The translations under genes were made by a program, and so were the position numbers. Below are positions 25,682 to 33,922 of a DNA stretch of 64,000 nucleotides, one piece after another. Position 1 is the first letter of the stretch. The number at the start of each line of letters is the position of its first letter. The notes beneath the pieces are model-generated. The model worked only from the letters and a program-made list of their open reading frames with translations. It was not told the origin of the DNA and did no database searches. Source of the stretch: Pirellulaceae bacterium (lineage in GTDB: Bacteria; Planctomycetota; Planctomycetia; Pirellulales; Pirellulaceae); assembly GCA_022448645.1 (NCBI GenBank), contig JAKVBZ010000006.1:1-64000 (forward strand), written 5' to 3'.

Positions 25682-27166
25682 ATGACAATGTCTACCAAAG
25701 TACTATCAAGAATATTTCATACCACGCTGTTTATCGCAATGATTTCTGGCCCCAATGCCGGTGGTCAGGAATTGCGAATACCTGTGCAACAAGACTCGAC
25801 TGTCCCGCCAGGCGTGTCCCAGACTAATCAAATAGAATTAAAACACGGCATGTCACGTCAGCATGTGGGACAACTCATGGGACCTACTGCTATCGAAAGT
25901 CTGATTGGAAGTACGGACCGTTCACGGGCCACACTTTCCGACGGAACGGAACTTTTATTTGAGCAGGATTGCTTGATTGGCATCATCGAAGCTAAACCGG
26001 GAGAGTCTACCGACGACGACCGGCTGTTTTTCTTCTATGACCGAATGCATGTAATTTACGAGAAAGACCTGGTTTTATCCCGACCAAACAACCTGCCACA
26101 AGGAGAAGACCGCCGCAGGGTGGATGACCAGTTTTATTTCTCAGAAGGCACATACGGCAATGATGGATTGGACATTCACTTCACCCCTTCACGTCCCTTC
26201 TGCCTGCTCAATGATTGTCAGGGTTGTGAAATTTGCCAAAGTGCAGGTTGGAACAACGAACAAAAGTGCTGCCATAACGAGGACTGCAATGACGAGGACT
26301 GCGATGGAAGTTGCAATGCTTCCGCCTCCTCTCGGAGTTTCCAACTATTCAGTTTCAGCGTCGATGCCTTATTTCTTTCTCGAAGTGGTGAGGGATTAGA
26401 GTTTTCACTAAGCGACGGTGACATCCAGACTGAAGAATTAACACACGGTTTTTCCTCTGGAATTTCGACTTCACTGATGGTCCGTTTATGGGAAGAACAG
26501 CACTTAGAATTTGAGTACATCGGTAGTTTCAATTGGTCCGCCGACGGCAACAGCAATGATCTGACACCGGCAGAGGACACTGCGCTGGACTGGTCTGGAT
26601 CTTATCGTGCACAATTAGATGATTTCCAAATGAACTATGTTCATCGAAATTGTGAAAGCAGCTGGAGCTTGCTCTGTGGTGTCCGTTATTCGGAACACGA
26701 AGACCGTTTTGCGACCACATTTTCAGGCCAACTTGCCGGTGATCCAGTGATTGATGGGATTGATTTGAACACCAATGCACGTGCTAGAAACCGCTTGCTC
26801 GGGATTCAAATGGGAACCGCAGCAGAATGGAGCTGTGGCAGATTTGTCTTAGCGGCCGGTTTAAAAGGTGGAGTCTTTCGCAATGAAATGAGCCAATTGG
26901 GCCCTCAATATGACGCTGCGATTGACCTGGGCGCCAACCCAGTACAGATTCCCACATTCCTTCACGACGACGAAGAAGTCTCATTCATGGGTGATGTTGA
27001 ATTCGCCGTGATTTACTCCATTACTGACTATGCCTCGCTTCGGGCAGGTTACCGTGGACTTGTCTATAGCGACATGGTGCAAGTCTCGAATCAGGGCGGT
27101 ACTCCCGCAGCAGGTGACACTTTACAGTATCATGGCATCTTCTCCGGACTCGAAATCAAACGTTAA
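25682..27166 (+). CDS. BBP7-like outer-membrane beta-barrel protein with Cys-rich insert
   Basis: 494 residues from the ATG at 25682; a GTG at 25616 opens the frame earlier but precedes the signal peptide by 22 residues. After the signal (VLSRIFHTTLFIAMISGPNAGGQ) comes a globular region with a short repeat-like motif (HGMSRQHVGQLMGPTAIESLIG), similar to SmpA/OmlA-type lipoprotein domains. Then comes a Cys- and acid-rich segment (residues ~173-217) with nine cysteines. The C-terminal half is a beta-barrel with alternating aromatic strands (SFSVDALFLSR, LEFEYIGSFNW, FQMNYVHRN, YASLRAGYRGLVYSD). The barrel resembles the planctomycete BBP7 family. It is 134 bp downstream of the secretin on the same strand. 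Confidence 0.7.
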   Translation: MTMSTKVLSRIFHTTLFIAMISGPNAGGQELRIPVQQDSTVPPGVSQTNQIELKHGMSRQHVGQLMGPTAIESLIGSTDRSRATLSDGTELLFEQDCLIGIIEAKPGESTDDDRLFFFYDRMHVIYEKDLVLSRPNNLPQGEDRRRVDDQFYFSEGTYGNDGLDIHFTPSRPFCLLNDCQGCEICQSAGWNNEQKCCHNEDCNDEDCDGSCNASASSRSFQLFSFSVDALFLSRSGEGLEFSLSDGDIQTEELTHGFSSGISTSLMVRLWEEQHLEFEYIGSFNWSADGNSNDLTPAEDTALDWSGSYRAQLDDFQMNYVHRNCESSWSLLCGVRYSEHEDRFATTFSGQLAGDPVIDGIDLNTNARARNRLLGIQMGTAAEWSCGRFVLAAGLKGGVFRNEMSQLGPQYDAAIDLGANPVQIPTFLHDDEEVSFMGDVEFAVIYSITDYASLRAGYRGLVYSDMVQVSNQGGTPAAGDTLQYHGIFSGLEIKR

Positions 27167-27583
27167 GGGGAACTATCCTTGTTTTAAAAAGTGGTACTAC
27201 TTTGTTTCTGCCGAAACACAAAACATTCACATTACTTATTCGGCTGTGTGGTGGGGGCAATTTTGTGGATTGCTTTTAAGGTCATAGTGATTGACATGGA
27301 GATTTCTTCATATTTTCATCCCACCTAGCCATCTAAAAGTCTCCTACCACCCTAGCAACGCCGAGTCCTACATTAGGGACACACTCCTGTCGACAACCGT
27401 GTTGCATTGACGCACGAAGCATGGGATGGAACCGCGGTTGTTCAGAGACAGGCAATGAGGGGGAGAGAGATGGCTTTCATTTCAAATCAGGTCTCATAAT
27501 TCCTTATCGGCTTGGGAGCGCCAGGTATCGGTGTGCTTCTGGGGCCGTGCTTTGATCTTTCACTTGATTGCAGATCACTTCAC
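27167..27583. other. Intergenic stretch between convergent genes
   Basis: About 415 bp between the beta-barrel gene and the FG-GAP gene, which converge. No gene, strong hairpin or repeat was seen. Confidence 0.5.
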
Positions 27584-29119
27584 CTACGGGCCTTCGCCTT
27601 TGGTGATCTTGACCAGGCGGTCGACCTCCACTGTCGTTTCCTGCTGGCTGCCGTCGGGCCAGGCAACCTCGATGTCGACAGTGCCACTGTAATCGCCGAG
27701 GCCAAAGTGCAGCGTCAGGTCGTTCTGATTAGCTTGGCCGGTGGCGCCTTCCACAGTCCTGGTCAGCACCCAGCCATTAACGTGGAGTCGAACCGTGGCA
27801 CCAATGGCAGCCCGGTTCACCAGCTTCTCTACTCCTTGGGAAGGCGCATCGAGTTTCACCTTGAGCCAGCTTCTCGCCGGCATGTTGTTACGTAGCAGTT
27901 TGCCGCCCAGCATCAAATCGAGATCGCCGTCGTTATCGAAATCTGCCCACGCCGCTTGCGAGGTCCGTTGGGCAAGGATGCCGACATCTTCAGTCACCTC
28001 GATAAACGTCCACTTTCCGATCGGGGATTGGTCGTGCGACAGATTGGTGGGAGGTGCCGTTGCGAGATCCGCCGAGCGGTTCACGACCATCATTGCCTTG
28101 TCACCCGCATAGTAGGTGGTGATGACCACGTCCAGAAACCCATCACCGTCAACATCGCCAAGTGCGGGAGATGCGTACGATTCCTGCCAGCGAAAGTCGA
28201 TCTCACCGCTGAGGTCGGCAAAGCCGTAGTCGCCCTCAGGTCCAAGATTGCGATAGAACTTACAGCGGTCCTGATAAGCCGGTGCGTGACTGAAATTACC
28301 AACGAACAAGTCGATATGCCCGTCGTTGTCGAAATCACCCCAGCAAGAACCGATGGTGTGCCCCCATGCCTTACCGGCGCCGTCGCCGCTGGTACCGTTA
28401 TTTCCCCCAGAATCGTGGAAGCTGCCGCTGCCGTTGTTGCGCCACATATAGTTGGGCAGCAACCGGTAGTTCGAGACATAGATGTCGGTATCGCCATCCT
28501 CGTCGTAATCGGCGACTGTCACACCGCGTCCAGCGTACTTCCACCGCGCATTCCAAACGTGCTGGAAGCCTTTGCCTGCTTCGTTTTTTAGGATGATATC
28601 GTAGATCGGTTCGGCGTTGTTGATCGTTTCGAATCCCGTGACATAGAGATCGACAAAACCGTCGCCGTCAAAGTCACCCCAGGTGGCACCATAGCTGCGC
28701 ATGATTTGCTTTGGCGGCAGCAGGTTGGAGACGTCCATGAACTTTTCGCCATCGAAGCGCACCAGTTTGTGTTGCTGGATCATGTACAGGTCGAGAAAAC
28801 CGTCATTGTCATAGTCGGCCCAGATCCCATCTCCGGTCACCGGCATTGAGATTTGTTCAAAGCCCTTACCGTGCGAACCCAGCGTATTGTGCCAAAGACG
28901 GCCGTCATAAAGATCAACCCAACCGTCATTGTCGTAGTCGCCCCAGGCGGCTGTGCTGCCCGACCCCATGATACCCATTTCCTGAGTGACATTTTCGAAG
29001 GCCACCAGTTTTGTCGAGGCCTTCGGAGGTTCAGCTGCTGGCGGGATCGCTGGGGTCTCGTCCCCATGAGCAAAGGTTGTGGTGCTGAGAAAAGATACGA
29101 CGAGAAAAAAATATTTCAT
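27584..29119 (-). CDS. Secreted FG-GAP/VCBS repeat protein with ASPIC-UnbV domain
   Basis: 511 residues from the ATG at 29119, the only start that gives a signal peptide (MKYFFLVVSFLSTTTFAHG). About eight FG-GAP/VCBS repeats are visible through the calcium-loop motif D-x-D-x-D-G-x-x-D (WGDYDNDGWVDLYDG, WADYDNDGFLDLYM, WGDFDGDGFVDLYV, YDEDGDTDIYVS, WGDFDNDGHIDLFVG, LGDVDGDGFLDVVI, WADFDNDGDLDLMLG), which together form a seven- or eight-bladed beta-propeller. The C-terminus is an ASPIC/UnbV domain (RAAIGATVRLHVNGWVLTRTVEGATG, LTLHFGLGDYSGTVDIEVAWPDG). The substrate is unknown; such proteins bind carbohydrate or surfaces and are plausible T2SS cargo. Confidence 0.92.
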   Translation of the reverse strand: MKYFFLVVSFLSTTTFAHGDETPAIPPAAEPPKASTKLVAFENVTQEMGIMGSGSTAAWGDYDNDGWVDLYDGRLWHNTLGSHGKGFEQISMPVTGDGIWADYDNDGFLDLYMIQQHKLVRFDGEKFMDVSNLLPPKQIMRSYGATWGDFDGDGFVDLYVTGFETINNAEPIYDIILKNEAGKGFQHVWNARWKYAGRGVTVADYDEDGDTDIYVSNYRLLPNYMWRNNGSGSFHDSGGNNGTSGDGAGKAWGHTIGSCWGDFDNDGHIDLFVGNFSHAPAYQDRCKFYRNLGPEGDYGFADLSGEIDFRWQESYASPALGDVDGDGFLDVVITTYYAGDKAMMVVNRSADLATAPPTNLSHDQSPIGKWTFIEVTEDVGILAQRTSQAAWADFDNDGDLDLMLGGKLLRNNMPARSWLKVKLDAPSQGVEKLVNRAAIGATVRLHVNGWVLTRTVEGATGQANQNDLTLHFGLGDYSGTVDIEVAWPDGSQQETTVEVDRLVKITKGEGP

Positions 29120-29568
29120 GTTGGGTGGAAGCGTGGTTGAGTTGATAGAAAAATTAATTTTCGCTCTGAGTTTACCGCAAAACGACAGGAAATCCATTGG
29201 CCGCAGCTTCCATTTTGTCACCATCGTCATTGGTGCTGGTGGCTCAAAGAGTCCCTTTCGCGGAATCACCGAGCCTCTGCATTTCCGAAAACGGGACCAG
29301 CAACAAAATGAAGGGATGGAACACGAGTTGAATATTTTTCCTGTGGAACATGGAACCATGTATCATCGCACTCCAGAAAGCTGTTCGCAGTTCGCCAATG
29401 GTATGCTGGATGGTTTATCATAGCCTTTGGAGAAACTGCCTAACATCGAGATGGATGTAGAGAAACCTAGTCATGTGGCGTTGTGTGTTACGCTGCCGAG
29501 CTAAGCGGGATGAAGGGCAAACGCCTGTGGCTTCATCCTCAGCATCCGAATGAACATCTAGGTGATCC
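29120..29568. other. Intergenic stretch upstream of the FG-GAP gene
   Basis: About 450 bp between divergent genes. An 8-bp hairpin (GGATGAAG at 29508-29515 with CTTCATCC at 29531-29538) lies upstream of the jelly-roll ORF. No other gene or repeat is supported. Confidence 0.4.
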
Positions 29569-30084
29569 ATGTTTAACAGATCGCGGAACCGGAGACGCGG
29601 ATCGGGACGATGTACGATTCGCGCCCCTTTGGTAACAGGTTTTACGTTTATCCAGCGACGAGCGACAATCGGATGGTTGTTCGCGGTAGCGGCCATTGTC
29701 AATCGTGGACAGGTAGACGCACAAAATCATTTGGATCCTTCGCCAAAGCCCGTCATGCAGAACGGTGACTTTGAAGAATGGGTAGAGGGACACCCCGTCG
29801 GCTGGAATCTTGACCGCGGCAAGATTTTTGCCGATGACCAATTCAAGATGAGAGGCAAACGGTCCGTCTGTATCCAGGTCGATCCCCAAGACACCATGAA
29901 ATGGCCGTACTGCCGTCTTACATCAGATACGTTTACGCTCGAACCCAACACCGGCTACCGCATGCAATTATGGATCACGGCGGCCTTTCAAGGTTGGGTG
30001 GAGGCCATCGTTTACGCAAAGCAAGGGAACATCGAACACGACCACGGACGCGTGGTCGATCGTCACAAGCAACAACTAAGGTAG
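29569..30084 (+). pseudogene. Truncated jelly-roll (CBM4/9-like) secreted protein
   Basis: 171 codons. After a hydrophobic stretch (IGWLFAVAAIVNRGQVDAQ) the frame starts a CBM4/9-like domain: VMQNGDFEEWVEGHPVGWNLDRG, GKRSVCIQVDP, RLTSDTFTLEPNTGYRMQLWITAAFQGWVEAIVYA. It then ends abruptly at residue 171, before the final strands of the fold. The 178 bp before the next gene do not continue the domain in any frame that I can see. I read it as the 5' part of a carbohydrate-binding or glycoside-hydrolase gene that lost its 3' part. A small complete protein cannot be excluded. Confidence 0.45.
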
Positions 30085-30262
30085 TCATGGTTGTCCATTT
30101 CATCGACATTGCTCGTTCCTCGTCGTCTGTGTTGTTGTCGGGTTACCACCTTCATGAACTCAAGCTCATCCGTATCACGTGAACTTCGGTTGCGTCACGT
30201 TGTGTAATATGTTTTCCTTTAAAAGCTGCCCTAGGTGCCTGATGTTGGAAAGGAACTTCGAC

Positions 30263-32014
30263 GTGAACAATAGACTTAGCCCCTCCAAACCTCGCTTACT
30301 GACCACTCTGTTCATGGTCGCAGTGAGCCTCCTCTGTAACCGCGCCTCAGCAGCAGTGTTCGAGTTACAGGGTTCAGGCCAGGTATTGGATGGCTGGGTG
30401 AGCAGCGGTGGCACGGCCGCGTTCGACGGTAACGTTCTGCGCGGTCATGGTAACGACGGCTCTTCCTACGATCGCACGCTTATCCGTTTCGACCTGACCG
30501 GCATCGATGCGTCTCGCTTCGGCTCGGTAAAAAAAGCAGTACTGCGCCTCCGGGTGCTGGAAGCACAGCTTCCGGGCGAAGTGGCAACACAAATCGCACC
30601 CCTGCAGGTCGCCTGGACGCAGGCCGCCACATGGGACACTGCCGATGGCAAGATCGGGTGGCCTCAGGATCGCAACCGGGCAAGCAACATCGACTACGCC
30701 ATGGACTTGGACCTGGCCGTTTCGCAGGCCATCGACGCATCCGGAATCGTCGAAATCGATCTAACGGCGGTAGTCAACGCCTGGTTGTATGAGGGACTCG
30801 CAAACCACGGATTGCTGATCCGGACCGGCGGTGCAATTTTCGGGCGACCCAACGCCGGAACCTGGCAGCTGGCCTTTGCGGCATCGGAGTCGAAAAAGAA
30901 GAACGGTCCTGCCCTGGTAGTGAAGTTGGCAGGCGAACCACCTCGTTTGGAGGACCTAAGCAAACGCGCGCTGGCGCTTTATCCGTCAGCGCTGCTGCCC
31001 CCAGTGCGCGATCCATATTATTTCGTGTGGTACGGCCTCCCTCGCGAGGTATGCCGGCAATTGACAGCGGCGAACATGACCACATATACCGGAATGGACC
31101 GCTGGATGAACGCACGAGGCGGTATCGATCTGGCGTGGGCAGAGGGAGGGCCGTCGCCCTGGCTCAGTTCCGAAGCGAGCTGGATCACCTACTACCTCAG
31201 CACCGCCCAAGGCAACCTCGGCTACTGCATGCATGAATGGCACCTTGAGCCAGAACGTCAGCAGTGGGCGGCCACAGCGCTACGTGAAGCCGAAAGGATG
31301 CATCCCGAAAGCTTCTCGGCCTTTTACTTCCAAGGCCAGCAGACGATGGCCAACCTGGCAGCGGCCGGAGAGTTGGACCTGCTGATCCTGGAAGGCTACA
31401 CCCATGTGACGAGTCAGTTTCCCAGAGAAGGTTTCGCCATCGGCATGGACGGCATCAAGCAGCGTATTGATGTCGCACGCAAGGCAGGCGCCAGTGAGCG
31501 TTTGGTCAACATGTGCGGGCACATCGCCCCTGCGTCGACGTATCACGAAGGTCATGTGCTGACTGCCGACATCATCGACCGTCAGCTTCGCGAACTGCGC
31601 ACCCACGCGCCAGAAATGCCTGGCGTCGGATTCTATTACGTAGGTGGCGAAGAACTTGCCTTGCAATGTGACACCCTTGCCCGCAAACACTTTATCGACC
31701 CGGCACCCGAGGTCAGCTTTGTCCAGCCCAAGTTTGCAGCCAGATTAAACACGCCCCACGTGACGTTGCGTGCGCAGGCGGAACCAAAAGGAAATCGCGC
31801 AGTAGTACGCTACCGCTGGTTCATCGACAACCGCCTGGTCTCTGAAACCAAGCAGCCTCAGTACCGCTGGGATCTGCGCGGCGACCGCAACGGACTTCAT
31901 CTCATCACTGTCCACGCCATCGACAATGGATTCAACCGCGCGGCGAGCCAGATTCCAGTACGTGTAGACTTCCCGGAGGCAAGGCATGTTCCGGGAACAG
32001 TTCCCACAAGATAA
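30263..32014 (+). CDS. Secreted DNRLRE-domain protein with barrel-like and Ig-like domains
   Basis: 583 residues from GTG 30263, which has AGGA 8 bases upstream; earlier in-frame starts at 30179 and 30242 lack such a site. A signal peptide (LLTTLFMVAVSLLCNRASAA) precedes a DNRLRE-type domain (about 25-215: DRTLIRFDLTGI, VLRLRVLEAQ, TWDTADGKIGW, VEIDLTAVVNAWLYEGLANHGLLIRT). The central part (about 230-480: PYYFVWYGLPREVCRQL, GYCMHEWHLEPERQQW, LDLLILEGYTH, GVGFYYVGGEELALQC) looks like a TIM-barrel-type enzyme region whose family I do not recognise. The C-terminal ~90 residues form an Ig/PKD-like domain. A polysaccharide target is inferred from the domain company. Confidence 0.7.
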   Translation: MNNRLSPSKPRLLTTLFMVAVSLLCNRASAAVFELQGSGQVLDGWVSSGGTAAFDGNVLRGHGNDGSSYDRTLIRFDLTGIDASRFGSVKKAVLRLRVLEAQLPGEVATQIAPLQVAWTQAATWDTADGKIGWPQDRNRASNIDYAMDLDLAVSQAIDASGIVEIDLTAVVNAWLYEGLANHGLLIRTGGAIFGRPNAGTWQLAFAASESKKKNGPALVVKLAGEPPRLEDLSKRALALYPSALLPPVRDPYYFVWYGLPREVCRQLTAANMTTYTGMDRWMNARGGIDLAWAEGGPSPWLSSEASWITYYLSTAQGNLGYCMHEWHLEPERQQWAATALREAERMHPESFSAFYFQGQQTMANLAAAGELDLLILEGYTHVTSQFPREGFAIGMDGIKQRIDVARKAGASERLVNMCGHIAPASTYHEGHVLTADIIDRQLRELRTHAPEMPGVGFYYVGGEELALQCDTLARKHFIDPAPEVSFVQPKFAARLNTPHVTLRAQAEPKGNRAVVRYRWFIDNRLVSETKQPQYRWDLRGDRNGLHLITVHAIDNGFNRAASQIPVRVDFPEARHVPGTVPTR

Positions 32015-32023
32015 GACGCAGAT

Positions 32024-32362
32024 GCTTTTGGCCAAATCGTTTGCGATTTGAATTGTTCCGGCATTCTCGACACAATGTCGACTACCGACGAATGTACGAG
32101 AGAAAAATTTGATAAAATCAAACATATCAATCTACGCGGTGTTTGGCTGTGTATGAAGTACGAGATCAAACAAATGTTGCGACAAGGCAGCGGATCAATC
32201 ATCAATATGGCTTCCAACGCTGGCATACAGGGAACTGTAACCTTACCAGCCTAGGCGGCCAGAAACGCAGATGTGGTATCACTAACTCAAACGGCAGCCC
32301 TAGAGGTTGCCTCCCAAGAAATCCGTGGTACCGGCATGGTTTTTAGATGGGCTCCTAAATAA
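32024..32362 (+). pseudogene. Short-chain dehydrogenase/reductase pseudogene
   Basis: The frame reads AFGQIVCDLNCSGI (for G-R-x-D-x-x-V-N-N-A-G-I), DKIKHINLRGVWLCMKYEI, QMLRQGSGSIINMASNAGIQG, then a TAG at 32252-32254, then AARNADVVSLTQTAALEVASQEIRG before TAA at 32360. In intact SDRs the TAG falls on the catalytic Tyr of YxxxK, and the Lys has become Asn. The N-terminal Rossmann half with the TGxxxGxG motif is absent because the gene now abuts the DNRLRE gene. It is clearly non-functional. Confidence 0.85.
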
Positions 32363-32459
32363 CGAAAATGATTTAGGGCAGTCTTGGGAATAGGGCCATG
32401 CCTACCAACAACGCTCACCATTTTAGAACAACTCAAAAAAGTTTACGGAGTACTCCGTG

Positions 32460-33128
32460 ATGCAACAGACACATGTTTTAATAGCCGTTGCTATCTTCAT
32501 CGCCAATGGCGCGGTCGTCGAGGCTCAGCTTTTTGGAAATCGGCAATTCGGCCAGCCTTTTCAGAAACGTGTCGGTCGTAGTATGTTTCGGCAGGCGGGC
32601 GACGTGCAGGGAACTGAAAGATTCCTGCGTGGGAACCGAGGAGCCACTAATTTCCTTGGAGCAGATCAGCGTGAACGGAGAGGATTGGTCGGGAGCGAAC
32701 AAGCGAGTTCTCACGGCGCCGCGCTACGATCGACCGCTGGCTTAAAGGAGCGCACGGACCAGAGCAGCCGAATCAATCAGCCGTTACCACTCTCTGACTC
32801 GGAAGAGATGTATCACCCAACTCTGCAGCTTGTGTTTTCAACTCCACAACCGCCGCTCGTCGACGTGGGTAACCGTTTGACGAAAGAGTTGTCGCAATCG
32901 CTCCGTTTTTCTGAACAATGCCACTTCGAGGTGTCGGTGGTAGAGCGGACGGCCATCCTGAGAGGTGAGGTAACCTCCGCAAAGGAGCGCGACCTGGCTG
33001 AACTCGTGGCTCTCGTCGAGCCGGGAATCTCTGCGGTGAAGAACGAACTGTACCTAGTACCGTTGGATCTGCAACGGAATCACCCAATTCCACCACCTTC
33101 CGTCTCACCGGCAAACGATCCGCGATAG
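32460..33128 (+). CDS. Secreted BON-domain protein
   Basis: 222 residues from the ATG at 32460 (GGAG nine bases upstream). A signal peptide (HVLIAVAIFIANGAVVEAQ) and a Gln/Arg/Gly-rich linker (about 25-115) precede a BON domain: ELSQSLRFSEQCHFEVSVVERTAILRGEV, then ERDLAELVALVEPGISAVKNEL. BON domains bind phospholipid or other envelope components and protect against osmotic or envelope stress in E. coli relatives. The last 356 bp lie antisense to the 3' end of the lipoprotein gene that closes operon B, so the two 3' ends overlap. Confidence 0.7.
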   Translation: MQQTHVLIAVAIFIANGAVVEAQLFGNRQFGQPFQKRVGRSMFRQAGDVQGTERFLRGNRGATNFLGADQRERRGLVGSEQASSHGAALRSTAGLKERTDQSSRINQPLPLSDSEEMYHPTLQLVFSTPQPPLVDVGNRLTKELSQSLRFSEQCHFEVSVVERTAILRGEVTSAKERDLAELVALVEPGISAVKNELYLVPLDLQRNHPIPPPSVSPANDPR

Positions 33129-33918
33129 CAGTTGTTGAGCGAGAAGGCTGACTCGAACTCTCATCTGGCCGGGAGACTTCTGATTGGCTTTGACCCATCA
33201 ATCGACGCTGGAAGCTCGGAGAAAGATCGATCGAGAGTGTGGCCATAGACGGCTGACGGGGTTCGTCGTCCGCTGTCTCGATATCCACTGTCTCGATATC
33301 CGCTGTAGCGGAAACCTTTTGTATCTGGCTCGCATCACGGTCGATTTCCCACACACCGGGCAGAAGCTTCGTGGCAGGCTCACTAAGGACGGTTCCGCCG
33401 TTTCGACCATCGAAGCGAGCCACCAGGCTCAGAGTGCGATTCGGACCGCCCACCAGGTCCCAAGGAATCCAAACGCTGTAGGAATCGCCGAGGCTAGTCG
33501 TACTATGATGAGAGGCAAGTTGTTCTGGCGTGATGACAAATTTTTTCAGCGGTACGGCTTGGGTGGAACTCGCCTTGTCACCGTCAAACACATAAACAGT
33601 GAGCGAACCCTCGACTTTGATCGGGTTGTCTTTCTGATCCCTATAGAAGTAGAGTCTTCCGCCAAAACCTCGGACTGCTGGTTGGGCTGGCTGGTGGAGA
33701 ACTGTGTCGGTCCAAATCGGTAGCATGCGATCGGGTACGGACGGCGTCTGGTTCCGCGACAACAGGTCCCATTTGCTAGCCAGCGTCTGGCAACCGGCTA
33801 GCATCAACAGCATGCACAGAGGAGCAAACCGCAGTGCTGGAGATGGTCGGCCGATCCCGGCAACCACGCCTGACGACCTGCTCCCGTGATCCGACCTGTT
33901 TTCGATGACTGTAACCAT
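32773..33918 (-). CDS. Lipoprotein closing T2SS operon B
   Basis: 381 residues. The lipobox CMLLMLAGC ends near residue 43. The conserved core (about 60-200) contains LPIWTDTVLHQPAQPAVRGFGGRLYFY, VEGSLTVYVFDGD, KFVITPEQLASHHS, SYSVWIPWDLVGG, and LSLVARFDGRNGGTVLSEPATKLLPGV. I recognise this as a planctomycete lipoprotein type without an assigned function. The last ~120 residues are Arg/Pro/Ser-rich and antisense to the BON gene, so the real stop or the family's usual end should be checked. It starts 4 bp after the secretin stop, so it may serve as the pilotin-like partner of GspD; this is inference from position. Confidence 0.75.
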   Translation of the reverse strand: MVTVIENRSDHGSRSSGVVAGIGRPSPALRFAPLCMLLMLAGCQTLASKWDLLSRNQTPSVPDRMLPIWTDTVLHQPAQPAVRGFGGRLYFYRDQKDNPIKVEGSLTVYVFDGDKASSTQAVPLKKFVITPEQLASHHSTTSLGDSYSVWIPWDLVGGPNRTLSLVARFDGRNGGTVLSEPATKLLPGVWEIDRDASQIQKVSATADIETVDIETADDEPRQPSMATLSIDLSPSFQRRLMGQSQSEVSRPDESSSQPSRSTTAIADRLPVRRKVVELGDSVADPTVLGTVRSSPQRFPARREPRVQPGRAPLRRLPHLSGWPSALPPTPRSGIVQKNGAIATTLSSNGYPRRRAAVVELKTQAAELGDTSLPSQRVVTAD

Positions 33919-33922
33919 AGTT

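Noticed and set aside
27956..28591. 211-codon plus-strand ORF
   Set aside because: Antisense to the FG-GAP repeats, whose calcium-loop motifs clearly define the coding strand.
33184..33723. 179-codon plus-strand ORF
   Set aside because: Antisense to the conserved core of the T2SS lipoprotein; no domain.
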